Shown here: positions 25,742-35,116 of the stretch, in pieces | Numbering within the stretch: the stretch's first letter is position 1 | How the letters are laid out: every line of letters starts with the position of its first letter | Assembly (NCBI GenBank): GCA_020636355.1 | Contig: JACJYB010000006.1 | Span: 62,001-126,000, forward strand | Length of the DNA stretch: 64,000 nucleotides | Origin: Lewinellaceae bacterium | GTDB lineage: Bacteria; Bacteroidota; Bacteroidia; Chitinophagales; Saprospiraceae | Direction: 5' to 3' | Program-made: the position numbers and the translations under genes | The notes under the pieces: generated by a model | Database searches by the model: none | What the model was told of the DNA's origin: nothing | What the model saw: only the letters and a program-made list of their open reading frames with translations

Positions 25742-27262
25742 ATGTCCCGAATTCTGACTTTAACGGTTTTGCTCTTCTCCTTTCTGACCCTCACCGCTCA
25801 GCCCGATCCGAATAAAATAGATCAATTGATTGCGGAAGCCCAACAGGCATACGGGGTCCCCGGCATGGCCGTAGGCATCACCTATCAGGGAAAGACCTTT
25901 CTGGCAAAAGGATATGGTGTAAAGGAAGTGGGAAAACCGGGACCAGTGGATGAAAATACCTTGTTCGCCATTGCTTCCAACACCAAAGCGTTTATTGGTA
26001 CGATGATCGGCATGCTGGTCGAAGAAGGAAAATTAAACTGGAACGACCCGGTTCACCGATACCTCCCTTATTTTGAGCTAAAAGATCCTGCCGCCAATGA
26101 ACTACTGACGATCCGGGATCTGCTCTGCCACCGTGCCGGATTAGGCACTTTTTCCGGCGATGTCCTATGGTATAAATCCGAACGGTCCGCCGAGGAAGTC
26201 CTTAAACAGGTAAAAGCATTGGAACCAGCCTATCCTTTTCGCGACGGCTATGGCTATTCCAACCTGATGTTCATCGCAGCCGGGGAAGTGATCAAAGCAG
26301 TGACCGGAAAAACCTGGCATGAACTGGCGCAGGAAAAGATCTGGACACCGATTGGCATGGATCGGACCATCTGGTCGGTTGATATGCTGGCCGATAATTT
26401 TGCTATGCCGCACAAACCCCAACCGGATGGACCAGATCAATCCATCCCCTGGGTTAATTGGGACAATATGGGTGCCGCCGGGGGTATCATTTCTTCCGCT
26501 AAGGATATGATCCGTTGGATGCAATTGCATTTACAGGGAGGTAAGTGGGAAGATCAACCCGTCTATCCGGTATCGATCCAGGCCCAAACCATGCAGCCGA
26601 ATAACAGTTTCAGATTATCTGCTAATGCCCTGAAAGCAATGCCGGAAAGGACCTATTCGGGGTATGGGCTCGGATGGGGATTGATGGATTATGCGGGACA
26701 TTGGGTGGTCAGCCATGGTGGCGGATACGATGGCATGTATTCCAAGGTCATGATGGTGCCGGATATGCAGTTGGGGATCGTCATCCTTACCAACACCATG
26801 AAAGGAATCAGTAATCCACTCAGCTACGAACTGTTGGATCTGTTCCGGGGTTCAACCGGGCGAGACTGGATCCAAGAAGGACTGGAAGGAGAAACCGCCA
26901 ATCGCAAACGGCTGGCCGACCGGCTGGCGGAACGCACCGAGCACCGAGTTTTGGGCACGAAACCGGACTTTAATCCTGAAGATGCCGCCGGCCACTACGA
27001 AGATGAATTGTACGGCAGTCTGGAAGTAACCTGGGATGGTAAGACGATGGAACTGCATTTCGGTCAGGCCCCCCACCTGGATGCCACCCTCACGCACTGG
27101 CATTTCAATACCTACCAAATCACCTGGCACGAGCCACAGGCCTGGTTCAGCTTCGGCACAGTGCAATTCACACTCGATAACCAGGGGAAAGTCCATGGTA
27201 TGGAGTTCGATATACCGAATGATGATATCTTCTTTGAAGAAATTCATGCGGAGAAGGAATAA
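25742..27262 (+). CDS. secreted serine hydrolase of the beta-lactamase family with DUF3471 domain
   Basis: 506 residues from the ATG at 25742, with a signal peptide ending LTLTAQ. The class C beta-lactamase/esterase fold has the nucleophile motif SNTK (in FAIASNTKAF), the YSN tyrosine motif (DGYGYSNLMF) and HGGG (WVVSHGGGYDG). Residues about 405-506 are a DUF3471-type domain (AAGHYEDELYGSLEVTWDG). Such proteins are usually D-amino-acid peptidases or esterases, not true beta-lactamases. Monocistronic. Confidence 0.9.
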   Translation: MSRILTLTVLLFSFLTLTAQPDPNKIDQLIAEAQQAYGVPGMAVGITYQGKTFLAKGYGVKEVGKPGPVDENTLFAIASNTKAFIGTMIGMLVEEGKLNWNDPVHRYLPYFELKDPAANELLTIRDLLCHRAGLGTFSGDVLWYKSERSAEEVLKQVKALEPAYPFRDGYGYSNLMFIAAGEVIKAVTGKTWHELAQEKIWTPIGMDRTIWSVDMLADNFAMPHKPQPDGPDQSIPWVNWDNMGAAGGIISSAKDMIRWMQLHLQGGKWEDQPVYPVSIQAQTMQPNNSFRLSANALKAMPERTYSGYGLGWGLMDYAGHWVVSHGGGYDGMYSKVMMVPDMQLGIVILTNTMKGISNPLSYELLDLFRGSTGRDWIQEGLEGETANRKRLADRLAERTEHRVLGTKPDFNPEDAAGHYEDELYGSLEVTWDGKTMELHFGQAPHLDATLTHWHFNTYQITWHEPQAWFSFGTVQFTLDNQGKVHGMEFDIPNDDIFFEEIHAEKE

Positions 27263-27532
27263 CGTCAATACATGTTTTCGTACTTACTTGTTTAGGTGCT
27301 GAGGATAAAGCGGGTCAGTGTTTTGGAGGGGTAAACACTAAGGAATAGTGCCCACGAGTGTACTAAGGAGTTTTTATTTGAAGCTGCGTCAGCCAGCTGT
27401 GAGTTCTTTCCACGATAACCCAATAAAGTTTATCTAGAAAACCTTTAGTGCCCTAAGTGTCCTTTGTGCCTGGGTGGTAAATGGATCTACCTTTGGTACT
27501 TCTGCTACTTCTGCTACATTTTTTTACCTCTT

Positions 27533-30500
27533 CTACCTGATCAACGTCACATCCCCACGATACATGATGCGCGCACCGTCACGGAAGGTCACATCCACGA
27601 CATACACGTAAACGCCGGGATTCATAACCCGGTTGTTGACACGGCCATCCCATCCTTCTGTCCCCCCAAAACTTGGGGTCAGATTCTCGCGGTCAAAGAG
27701 GACATTGCCCCAGCGGTCAAATACCCGCATGGAGTTGATAGCGGTGACCCCGGTGCCGGTGAACACCTGAAACAGATCATTACGACCATCGTCATTCGGA
27801 GAAAAGGCGTTTGGAATAAATACGTGCCGGATCAACCGGACACTGACCGGAATAGCTGCGGTCTGCATGCAGCCGGTAGCATCGGTCACAATCAGGGTAT
27901 AGGTACGGTTGGTACTTGGGGCCAGTAAGACCGAAGAACAATCCTGCGTAGTGCAATTCAGTTCATCCATCGGATCCCATACGTAATCGACAATGGGGAA
28001 CATTCCCGTTACGACAGGGGTAAGGACCAGGCTATCTCCGAGATCGATGACAATGTCGCCGCCGTGGTCGATCTGGATCTCCGCAGGTTCTACCAAAACC
28101 AGGGTGGTATCCAGGAAACATCCCAGCTTATCGGTGATGCGAATCGAATAAGTACCGGCTCCAAGGCTGGCTCCATTGGTGGTTTCTACCGGAGGAGCTC
28201 CATTGACACTGTACATGTAATTGGTGGGTTCATTACCGCCGGTGACATTGGCAAATTCGACCAGCGTCTTATCACCAAAACAAGGGATCGAGTCGATGGG
28301 AGCGAAAGCTAACGAAAGAGGAAGCGGACCGTCCAGATGATACGACAAGGTATCCGTGCACCCCTGTGCATCCGTAACCCGGACCACATACAAACCGGTA
28401 TCCAGCCCGGTAGCAATTTCCGCATCCGTCAGGCCATTGCTCCAGACAATGGTCCGGTTGCCCGGGTTCCCTCCTGAAATGGTCAGGGCAATACGCCCAT
28501 TATTCTGATCGGCACAAGTCTCGCCGGTCGTAGCCGAAGCATCTACACCAACAATCAATGAATCGGGCTGCTGGATGGTAACAAACAGGCTGTCCCTGCA
28601 ATCATTGGCATCGCGCACCAGTGCTTTATACCGGCCTGCCGGCACATTGGTCAGGGTGGTACCGATGGTAGAAGATGCCGGCCACAGCACCGAATATCCG
28701 GGTTTCCCTCCCTGGATGGCGATGGTAGCGCTACCATTTGCCAGGCCGTTGCAAGTGACATCGGTGATCAGCGAATTCGCCAGGTCCAACCGGATCGAGT
28801 CCGGACTGAGAATCTGAACGGAATCAAGTTGCTGGCAATTATTTTGATCCACAACCGTCACCGTATGCCAACCTGCCGCGAGGTTGGTAGCCCGGTCGGT
28901 CGTCGAGTTATTATCCCATAGATAAACATAGGTCGGTAGTCCATTGGTCACAAAAACCCGTGCTGCTCCGTCCGTGGTTCCGGCACAGCTTGCGCTATCC
29001 ACTTCCGCAAAGGTGAGGATCATAGCTGCCGGCTCACTCAGGACGGTATCCGCCGTATAGACCGGACAGTTGTTGGCATCGGTGACCGAGACGGAGTACG
29101 CTCCGGCCGGGATAGCCGGCAGAAGCGGATTATTGGTACCATTGGGATTGGACCAGGAATACGAATAAGGGCCGGTACCGCCCATCACCTGAATGCTCAG
29201 CGAGCCATTGGCCTGACCGGCACACGAAGGCTCGGTGGTAATGAAGGAATGACTCATCATCGGTGGTCCCGCCAGCAGTACGCTATCAGTGCTCATGCAG
29301 CCACCGGCGTTAACGGTGACCCGATAAGTTCCCGCCATCAGGTTTTGGATGGCATTGGACGTAGCCCCGGTACTCCAGGTCAGATTATCAATGGTCACCC
29401 CTGGCCCGGTCACTACGGACAATGCGCCGTCACTGCCGCCGGGACAGGAAATGTTATTCGTGGTATCGATGGTGAAATCTACCCGGTCCCGGGTGACTAC
29501 AAAAGGGTCAAAAGTTGCGGTGCAACCATTCTTATCGGTCACTGTGACGCTGTAAGAACCTTCTGTTAGCCCGGTTGCATTGATGGTGCTGGCCCCGTTG
29601 CTCCAATTATAACTATAAGGCATTGTCCCGCCTTGCATCACCAGCCGTACTTCTCCATTTCCCGGAGAGGTACAGGACTCTCCGATGATGGCACTGCTGG
29701 TTGTGTCCAGGAGTTCAGGTTCGGGCATATCAAAGAACAAGGAGTCCTTACAGCCGGCCTGATCAGAAGCCACGGCAACATAAGACCCCCCGTATAAGTT
29801 GGTAAAGGTCGATGAGTTGGTACTTGTTGTTCCGTTAGGAAAAACCAGCCGGTAATCAATGGCACCGGTAGGGGTTCCCTTTATCGCTTGATAGCTCAGT
29901 GAAACACTTCCATCAGCCTGGCCGAAACAACTGATGGTATCGTAGGTAGCCGTAATATTAAAGTCAATGTTCGCATCAACCGTAATGTTGAAAGTGTCAT
30001 CACAAATACCATCGCTAATCCTTAGCTGGTACAATCCAGGCTCCGCATTATTCAGAGTGACCGATCCCCGGGGATTAGATACCGCCGGGCCGCCGATCCA
30101 TTCGAAATCATAAAATCCATTGGACGAGTTCCCTCCGGCTCCTGCAACCTGCAGGTACCCATCAGCAAGTCCAAGACAGGTGGCCGGGGTATTCCGAATG
30201 ATGTTGCTTCCGATCGGGTTTGCCGCCAGGGCATCCGATCCGGAAGTGGTACAGCCATTAGCATCGGTGACGGTCACAGAATAGTTGCCGCTTCCGAGGT
30301 TATCAATGACACGCGTATTGATGTCACCGGTAGACCATTGAATGTAATAAGGTGAAGTACCTCCGGTAGGATTTACACTCAGCCTGCCATCCATATCTCC
30401 AAAACAGGTAGGATTGCGAGGCACGGTATTGAGGGACAGATCGATACCCAAACCGGGATTAGGCAGGTCAATAATTTTTGTGGAATCCGCTCCGGCGGCA

Positions 30501-31192
30501 TCCTGGATTTGGAAGGTATAGGTTCCCTGCGGTAATCCGGTAACCATTAGTGTATCGCCAGAATTGGTAATCGTTCCACTTCCGTTTTGAGGGCCGGTCC
30601 AGCTTACGGAATAAGGTGCTGTCCCACCATAACCAACCAGATTAACGGTGCCTTCCATGGTGGTCAGGCTATAACAGGCCTGAAAAAATGCATCCAACGT
30701 ATTGGCTGGGGTAACCTGGATGGAACAACCCTGAGCCATCGGTACAATCTCCGCACCATCGCGGCCATAGGCCAGAAACAGGGGTTCACCGCTTTTAATG
30801 AATTCAATGGGATAGGATCCGGGCGCTTTGGCCCGCAGGCAAATCTCAAACAAGACATCACCATCCTGAAAAGTAGAGCCATTGACGATATCGGGTGCCG
30901 TCCAGGCAACTTTCACCCGGCCAAAACTTTGAATGGGATTGACCACCAGAGGCTGATCAAAGTCCGGATGAGGATTATTGATCGATACGAATTCGAATTC
31001 CAGTTGGTTGTAAGCGATAGTAAATTCCGATGCGACGATGCTGTCCACCGCGCTGATCGTAACCGGTATACAGATGGTCTGTCCTACCTGCACGGTGCCA
31101 CAACCCAACTGCATGTTCACCGTTGGCAACTGCGCTTTGGCCAACAGACTCAAAAAAAGCACAAAACTTAATAAGGTGTACCTCCTTCCCAT
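27533..31192 (-). CDS. SprB-repeat surface adhesin with T9SS type B sorting domain
   Basis: About 1219 residues. The ATG at 31192 is preferred because a -7 box overlaps the upstream one at 31219, and it gives a good signal peptide (GRRYTLLSFVLFLSLLAKAQ). Residues about 20-155 look like a cohesin/adhesin beta-sandwich. Then come about 11 SprB-type repeats of 70-100 residues, each with a C-x-G-x-x-D/N-G start and a GG-x-x-P-Y-x-x-W end (for example SCAGQANGSLSI, GGTGPYSYSWSN). The end is a CHU_C domain: FIPNAFSPNDDGRNDLFQV, NPGVYVYVVDV. SprB in Flavobacterium is the mobile gliding adhesin; here it is likely a surface adhesin exported by the T9SS. Confidence 0.92.
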   Translation of the reverse strand: MGRRYTLLSFVLFLSLLAKAQLPTVNMQLGCGTVQVGQTICIPVTISAVDSIVASEFTIAYNQLEFEFVSINNPHPDFDQPLVVNPIQSFGRVKVAWTAPDIVNGSTFQDGDVLFEICLRAKAPGSYPIEFIKSGEPLFLAYGRDGAEIVPMAQGCSIQVTPANTLDAFFQACYSLTTMEGTVNLVGYGGTAPYSVSWTGPQNGSGTITNSGDTLMVTGLPQGTYTFQIQDAAGADSTKIIDLPNPGLGIDLSLNTVPRNPTCFGDMDGRLSVNPTGGTSPYYIQWSTGDINTRVIDNLGSGNYSVTVTDANGCTTSGSDALAANPIGSNIIRNTPATCLGLADGYLQVAGAGGNSSNGFYDFEWIGGPAVSNPRGSVTLNNAEPGLYQLRISDGICDDTFNITVDANIDFNITATYDTISCFGQADGSVSLSYQAIKGTPTGAIDYRLVFPNGTTSTNSSTFTNLYGGSYVAVASDQAGCKDSLFFDMPEPELLDTTSSAIIGESCTSPGNGEVRLVMQGGTMPYSYNWSNGASTINATGLTEGSYSVTVTDKNGCTATFDPFVVTRDRVDFTIDTTNNISCPGGSDGALSVVTGPGVTIDNLTWSTGATSNAIQNLMAGTYRVTVNAGGCMSTDSVLLAGPPMMSHSFITTEPSCAGQANGSLSIQVMGGTGPYSYSWSNPNGTNNPLLPAIPAGAYSVSVTDANNCPVYTADTVLSEPAAMILTFAEVDSASCAGTTDGAARVFVTNGLPTYVYLWDNNSTTDRATNLAAGWHTVTVVDQNNCQQLDSVQILSPDSIRLDLANSLITDVTCNGLANGSATIAIQGGKPGYSVLWPASSTIGTTLTNVPAGRYKALVRDANDCRDSLFVTIQQPDSLIVGVDASATTGETCADQNNGRIALTISGGNPGNRTIVWSNGLTDAEIATGLDTGLYVVRVTDAQGCTDTLSYHLDGPLPLSLAFAPIDSIPCFGDKTLVEFANVTGGNEPTNYMYSVNGAPPVETTNGASLGAGTYSIRITDKLGCFLDTTLVLVEPAEIQIDHGGDIVIDLGDSLVLTPVVTGMFPIVDYVWDPMDELNCTTQDCSSVLLAPSTNRTYTLIVTDATGCMQTAAIPVSVRLIRHVFIPNAFSPNDDGRNDLFQVFTGTGVTAINSMRVFDRWGNVLFDRENLTPSFGGTEGWDGRVNNRVMNPGVYVYVVDVTFRDGARIMYRGDVTLIR

Positions 31193-31216
31193 ACGTTCCC
31201 TGTTCAAAAAAGAATG

Positions 31217-31245
31217 CAAATTTAGTCGTTCGGATGTGATATCAA
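31217..31245 (-). promoter_or_regulatory. adhesin promoter TTG-N18-TAAATTTG
   Basis: TAAATTTG (31224-31217 on the minus strand) is a perfect -7 box with TTG at 31245-31243. It overlaps the first possible start codon and so supports the start at 31192. Confidence 0.55.
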
Positions 31246-31360
31246 ACTTCTGGTTCTAATAGATGCTGCCTAAATGGGGATCCGATTCCAAGAATCTGAA
31301 CTAAAAACGACGTGGGGTTGGCGATATTGCCAGTGTGAAATAATTTAATGTGTTAAGGGA

Positions 31361-31497
31361 TGTGTTTTGGTGTTTTGGTTTTGTGGTTTTGTGGTTTTGT
31401 GGTGTTGTGGTGTTGTGGTGATTTGGTTTTGTGTTGGTTTAATGGTGATCAGCCTCATACCTCATACCTCAAACCCCATACCTCATACCCTTAACCC
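31361..31497. repeat. low-complexity intergenic tract
   Basis: Between fabH and the adhesin gene, TTTTGTGG is repeated three times and TGTTGTGG twice within a G/T-only run, followed from 31453 by several copies of CCTCATAC. The 309-base gap 31193-31501 holds no gene. Confidence 0.7.
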
Positions 31498-31501
31498 AAT
31501 C

Positions 31502-32491
31502 TCATTTCCCCCACCTGAGCAATGTAGCTCCCCAGGTAAATCCGCCACCGAATGCCGTCAGGATGATGTGATCACCAGGGTTTAACCGGGATTCGTAGTC
31601 CCACAGGCACAGTGGCAAGGTTGCAGCAGTGGTATTGCCATACTTCTGGATGTTAACCATGACCCGCTCGGCAGGAATGCCCAGCATATTTCCAACTCCG
31701 TCGATGATCCGCTTATTGGCCTGGTGGGGTACCAGCCAAGTCACATCTTCCGTGGTAAGATTGTTTCGGCGTAACACTTCCTGGACCGTTTCAGTCATTC
31801 CCTTGATAGCTGCCTTAAAGACCGGCTTGCCATCCTGGAAAACATAATGCATCCGTTGGTCCACCGTCTCATGACTGGCGGGATGTAACGACCCTCCGGC
31901 CTCCATATGCAGGTATTCCCGCCCGGAGCCATCTCCGTGAAATACGGAATCGATAACGCCAAAACCTGAAGTGCTCGGCTCCAGCAAAACGGCGCCAGCA
32001 CCGTCGCCGAAGATGACACAAGTGGTCCGGTCGGTATAATCGATGATCGAAGACATCATATCCGCTCCAACCACGACCACTTTGCGGTAACGGCCGGATT
32101 CAATGAAGGAAGCGCCTGTCGACAATGCGAACAGAAAACCGGAACACGCGGCGTTCAGGTCAAAACCCCAGGCTTTCTTGGCACCGATCTTATCGCAGAT
32201 GGTATTGGCGGTGTCCGGGAAGACCATATCGGCGGTAACTGTAGCGCAAATCAGCAATTCAACCTCATCAGCATTGGTTCCCGTCTTCTCCAGAAGCTTC
32301 AGCACGGCGCGGGATGCCATGTCCGAAGTTGCTTTCCCAGGTTCCTTGAGGATCCGGCGCTCTTCAATCCCTGTACGGGATTTGATCCACTCATCACTGG
32401 TGTCCACCATGGTTTCCAGAAGCGCATTGGACAAAACAAAGTCCGGCACATATCCCTGTACCCCGGTGATCACTGCTTTTATTGGTGTCAT
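31502..32491 (-). CDS. fabH: beta-ketoacyl-ACP synthase III
   Basis: Starts fatty-acid synthesis by condensing acetyl-CoA with malonyl-ACP. The ATG at 32491 gives 329 residues starting MTPIKAVITGVQGYVP; the frame extends upstream but crosses the -7 box. The catalytic triad is visible as Cys in LNAACSGFLFAL, His in VPHQANKRI and Asn in YGNTTAATLPL, and the SRTGIEERR segment is conserved. Normal length. Single-gene unit. Confidence 0.95.
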   Translation of the reverse strand: MTPIKAVITGVQGYVPDFVLSNALLETMVDTSDEWIKSRTGIEERRILKEPGKATSDMASRAVLKLLEKTGTNADEVELLICATVTADMVFPDTANTICDKIGAKKAWGFDLNAACSGFLFALSTGASFIESGRYRKVVVVGADMMSSIIDYTDRTTCVIFGDGAGAVLLEPSTSGFGVIDSVFHGDGSGREYLHMEAGGSLHPASHETVDQRMHYVFQDGKPVFKAAIKGMTETVQEVLRRNNLTTEDVTWLVPHQANKRIIDGVGNMLGIPAERVMVNIQKYGNTTAATLPLCLWDYESRLNPGDHIILTAFGGGFTWGATLLRWGK

Positions 32492-32515
32492 ATAAGTTAC
32501 TGCTATAACGAGGGT

Positions 32516-32523
32516 CAAAGGTA
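32516..32523 (-). promoter_or_regulatory. -7 box TACCTTTG of fabH
   Basis: Perfect TAnnTTTG on the minus strand, 24 bases before the fabH ATG. A -33 TTG is not at the expected spacing. It confirms the start at 32491. Confidence 0.5.
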
Positions 32524-32557
32524 ACAATTCTCCAATTGATCCGATGTCAATTCGCAT

Positions 32558-32997
32558 TCAATTGCCTGGTGTTTTGCACCGCCTACCGGAACGCTTCAGG
32601 CATTCCCGGGATTGGTATACGCCAGAACTATTTCTTCCTCGTATAGAAAATAGGCAACCCTCCACGTCCGTTATAAATAGACGAAGCGCTACCTTTTACC
32701 CCTACTTCACCTTCCCGGCATCACCGGAGTCCAGGGGTTTAAATCATTACTCCCTCAAAAAAACAGAGGCACATTCATCCATTATACATTACATTATTTT
32801 AACATTTATATAAATAAATATTTGTATATAGCTAATTATTAACTAATTAAATCATATTTAAACCTTCTATAGCATCGAAATACTAATGTTAAATTTTTCA
32901 TTTTGGCATAAATAGGCAAGGTTTTTGTAATGTTTAAAGTATCTAAAAACAACACATTACATCTTTTAAAAACTTGTCATATAAAATCTTTTGTGCC
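32558..32997 (+). other. AT-rich intergenic region
   Basis: Divergent gap between fabH and the thioredoxin-SPOR gene. The part 32760-32990 is very AT-rich with runs such as TTTATATAAATAAATA. It holds no ORF of protein character and no clear -7 consensus. I see no structured RNA in it. Confidence 0.5.
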
Positions 32998-33780
32998 ATG
33001 AAAAAATTGTCGTTAATCATCGCCGCCTGCACCTTAGTCCTGACGATGGGGCGTGCAGGCACAACCACGGAGGGTCCTGTAGAATTCTTTAAAGGAAGCC
33101 TCCTTTCCGCCAAAGAAAAGGCGCGTACCGAACAGAAATATTACTTCATAGAATTCTATGCAGACTGGTGCAAACCATGTCAGTGGATGCAGGAAAACAC
33201 GTTCAGCAATCCAAAGCTTGCCAGCTACATCAACGATGAATACATTGCCCTGCGGGTCAACATCGAAGATTTTGACGGTCATGCCTTGAAACAAAAATAT
33301 AACGTCGAGTACTTACCGACAGTCATTGTATTTAATTCGGAAGGGGAAGTGCTGGCAAAGCACGAAAAGTCCCTGTCAGCAAGCCAAATGCTGAAGATTC
33401 TCAAAGACCATCGTGATAATGCAACTGTAACACCAACCTCACAACCTGCACGACAAGTCGAGAATTCTTCAGCATCCGCTCCCCGTCCGTCTTACGCTTC
33501 TTACCGGGAAACCGGCAATAGTTCTTCCTTCTTTGCCATCCAGGTAGGCGTTTATCAGAATGCCACCAACCTGTTTAAGCAGGTGGAAAAACTGAAAGAG
33601 ATGTTCAGTGAGCCAGTCCAGGTCATCAATCAGAAAGATCCCCAATCCGATGTCGTTACCTACAAAATCGTCGTAGGTAAGTTTTCGGACCGTGGAGACG
33701 CTGATCAATACCTGACCGTGGTCAAAGGATCCGGAATCAACGGATTCGTTAAAACTGTAAGTCAAAACGAAGTTCAATAA
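32998..33780 (+). CDS. periplasmic thioredoxin-like protein with C-terminal SPOR domain
   Basis: 260 residues from the ATG at 32998 with a signal peptide (MKKLSLIIAACTLVLTMGRA). Residues about 25-140 are a thioredoxin fold with active site DWCKPCQWM and cis-proline loop VEYLPTVIVF. After a Ser/Pro-rich linker, residues about 178-258 form a SPOR domain (SSFFAIQVGVYQNATN, YKIVVGKFSDRGDADQYL). SPOR domains bind denuded septal peptidoglycan, so this may be a thiol-disulfide enzyme or chaperone held at the division site (inference). A terminator follows. Confidence 0.88.
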   Translation: MKKLSLIIAACTLVLTMGRAGTTTEGPVEFFKGSLLSAKEKARTEQKYYFIEFYADWCKPCQWMQENTFSNPKLASYINDEYIALRVNIEDFDGHALKQKYNVEYLPTVIVFNSEGEVLAKHEKSLSASQMLKILKDHRDNATVTPTSQPARQVENSSASAPRPSYASYRETGNSSSFFAIQVGVYQNATNLFKQVEKLKEMFSEPVQVINQKDPQSDVVTYKIVVGKFSDRGDADQYLTVVKGSGINGFVKTVSQNEVQ

Positions 33781-33833
33781 ACCAATTAAACCGATTCTCC
33801 GAAAGAGAAAATCTCATCCCAAAACAGATTTTA

Positions 33834-33864
33834 GGTCCCGGGCTACTGGCAAGGGGCCTTTTTT
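33834..33864 (+). terminator. terminator after the thioredoxin-SPOR gene
   Basis: GGTCCC (33834-33839) pairs with GGGGCC (33853-33858) with one G-U, with the 13-base loop between, followed by six T. Confidence 0.65.
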
Positions 33865-33925
33865 CTTGTTGGTAACAGCCTAAGGACCTGGAGATCCGGA
33901 CTATGCACCAAGCGCTTTCCTGCAA

Positions 33926-33953
33926 CTAAAGTCTGGTGGCTAAAGTCTGATGG
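33926..33953. repeat. tandem 14-base repeat CTAAAGTCTGGTGG
   Basis: Two copies, the second with one change (GATGG). It lies between the terminator and the efp promoter. Confidence 0.6.
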
Positions 33954-33975
33954 CAAGAATCTAACATCTAGTGCT

Positions 33976-33983
33976 TATCTTTG
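33976..33983 (+). promoter_or_regulatory. -7 box TATCTTTG of efp
   Basis: Perfect TAnnTTTG, 26 bases before the efp ATG at 34010, likely driving the efp-accB-accC run. Confidence 0.55.
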
Positions 33984-34009
33984 CCTCGCTAAAAAATGAA
34001 CTTACGTAT

Positions 34010-34573
34010 ATGGCTAACACTTCGGATATCCGTAACGGATTGTGTATCGAGTTGAATGGGGATCTGTATACCATTGTGGAATTTCAGCATGTGAAGCCTG
34101 GAAAAGGCAATGCTTTCGTTCGCACCAAGATTAAAAATCTGACCACCGGAAAGGTGTTGGAAAATACCTTTTCCGCCGGACATCAGATATTTCCCGTCCG
34201 CGTCGAACGTCGTAAATTTCAGTTTCTATACAAAGATGAACTGGGCTATCATTTTATGGATAATGAGACCTATGAGCAAGTTGCCGTCCAGGAAGAACTG
34301 ATCGACTATCCGCGATTCCTTAAAGAAGGCGGAGAAGCCGAGATTCTTTTCCACGCTGAAAAAGAGATGCCACTTTCGGTCGAATTACCACAACATCTGA
34401 TCGTAACCATTGCCTACACTGAGCCTGGCCTGAAAGGAAATACGGCTACCAATGCCTCCAAGCCGGCGACCACGGAGACCGGTGCAGAAATTCGTGTACC
34501 CCTGTTTATTGATCAGGATGAAGAAGTGAAGATTGAAACCGCAACCGGAAATTACATCGAACGAGCTAAATAA
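34010..34573 (+). CDS. efp: elongation factor P
   Basis: Ribosome factor that rescues stalling at polyproline stretches. The ATG at 34010 gives 187 residues starting MANTSDIRNGLCIELNGDLY. The loop KPGKGNAF presents Lys32, the residue modified in EpmA-type EF-P. Three beta-barrel domains are recognisable by length and by the ending VPLFIDQDEEVKIET. First gene of a co-directional run with accB 8 bases downstream. Confidence 0.96.
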   Translation: MANTSDIRNGLCIELNGDLYTIVEFQHVKPGKGNAFVRTKIKNLTTGKVLENTFSAGHQIFPVRVERRKFQFLYKDELGYHFMDNETYEQVAVQEELIDYPRFLKEGGEAEILFHAEKEMPLSVELPQHLIVTIAYTEPGLKGNTATNASKPATTETGAEIRVPLFIDQDEEVKIETATGNYIERAK

Positions 34574-34581
34574 ATTGTCGC

Positions 34582-35091
34582 ATGACAACAAAAGACATAC
34601 AGGAACTGATCCGGCTGGTAAACCGGTACAATCTCTCGGAATTTAAACTCCGCGACGGGGATTTTGAGCTGACTTTACGATCGGAAAGTTTTTCTAAAGC
34701 CAGCAGAAAGGAGGTCGTTCCATCCGTAATACCCATTCAGTCCTCCATCCCGGCAGTGCAGACAGTACCAGTCGCCGCTGCTGCCCAACCTGCAAGGCCT
34801 GAAGGATCGCCCCAGGCGGGCACTGAAGCAGAAGCTTCCAATGCCAATCTGGTGGAAATCAAATCACCCATGGTCGGTACATTCTACCGCTCTCCGGCGC
34901 CGGAAAAACCTGCCTATATCAAGGTGGGGGATTCCGTGGACAACGGACAGGTGGTCTGTATCATTGAGGCCATGAAGCTCTTCAATGAGATTGAGTCGGA
35001 AGTGAAAGGCAAAGTGGTGAAGATTATGGTCGATGACGCCTCTCCCGTCGAATACGAGCAAGTACTGTTTCTAGTAGACCCCAACGCTTAG
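34582..35091 (+). CDS. accB: acetyl-CoA carboxylase biotin carboxyl carrier protein
   Basis: 169 residues. The N-terminal helix starts TTKDIQELIRLVNRYNLSEF, the middle is an Ala/Pro/Gln-rich linker (about 45-90), and the C-terminal biotinyl domain has the biotin-accepting lysine in IIEAMKLFNEIE. It carries the carboxyl group between AccC and the carboxyltransferase. Paired with accC 25 bases downstream, the usual arrangement. Confidence 0.96.
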   Translation: MTTKDIQELIRLVNRYNLSEFKLRDGDFELTLRSESFSKASRKEVVPSVIPIQSSIPAVQTVPVAAAAQPARPEGSPQAGTEAEASNANLVEIKSPMVGTFYRSPAPEKPAYIKVGDSVDNGQVVCIIEAMKLFNEIESEVKGKVVKIMVDDASPVEYEQVLFLVDPNA

Positions 35092-35116
35092 TTCGCAGGG
35101 GACAAACCAGGTACAC

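Noticed and set aside
25742..27262. True beta-lactamase resistance gene
   Set aside because: The SNTK/YSN/HGGG motifs and DUF3471 tail match general serine hydrolases/esterases rather than the KTG-type class C beta-lactamases.
30587..31171. 194-codon ORF antisense to the adhesin
   Set aside because: Antisense to a clear signal peptide and cohesin-like domain; no domain of its own.
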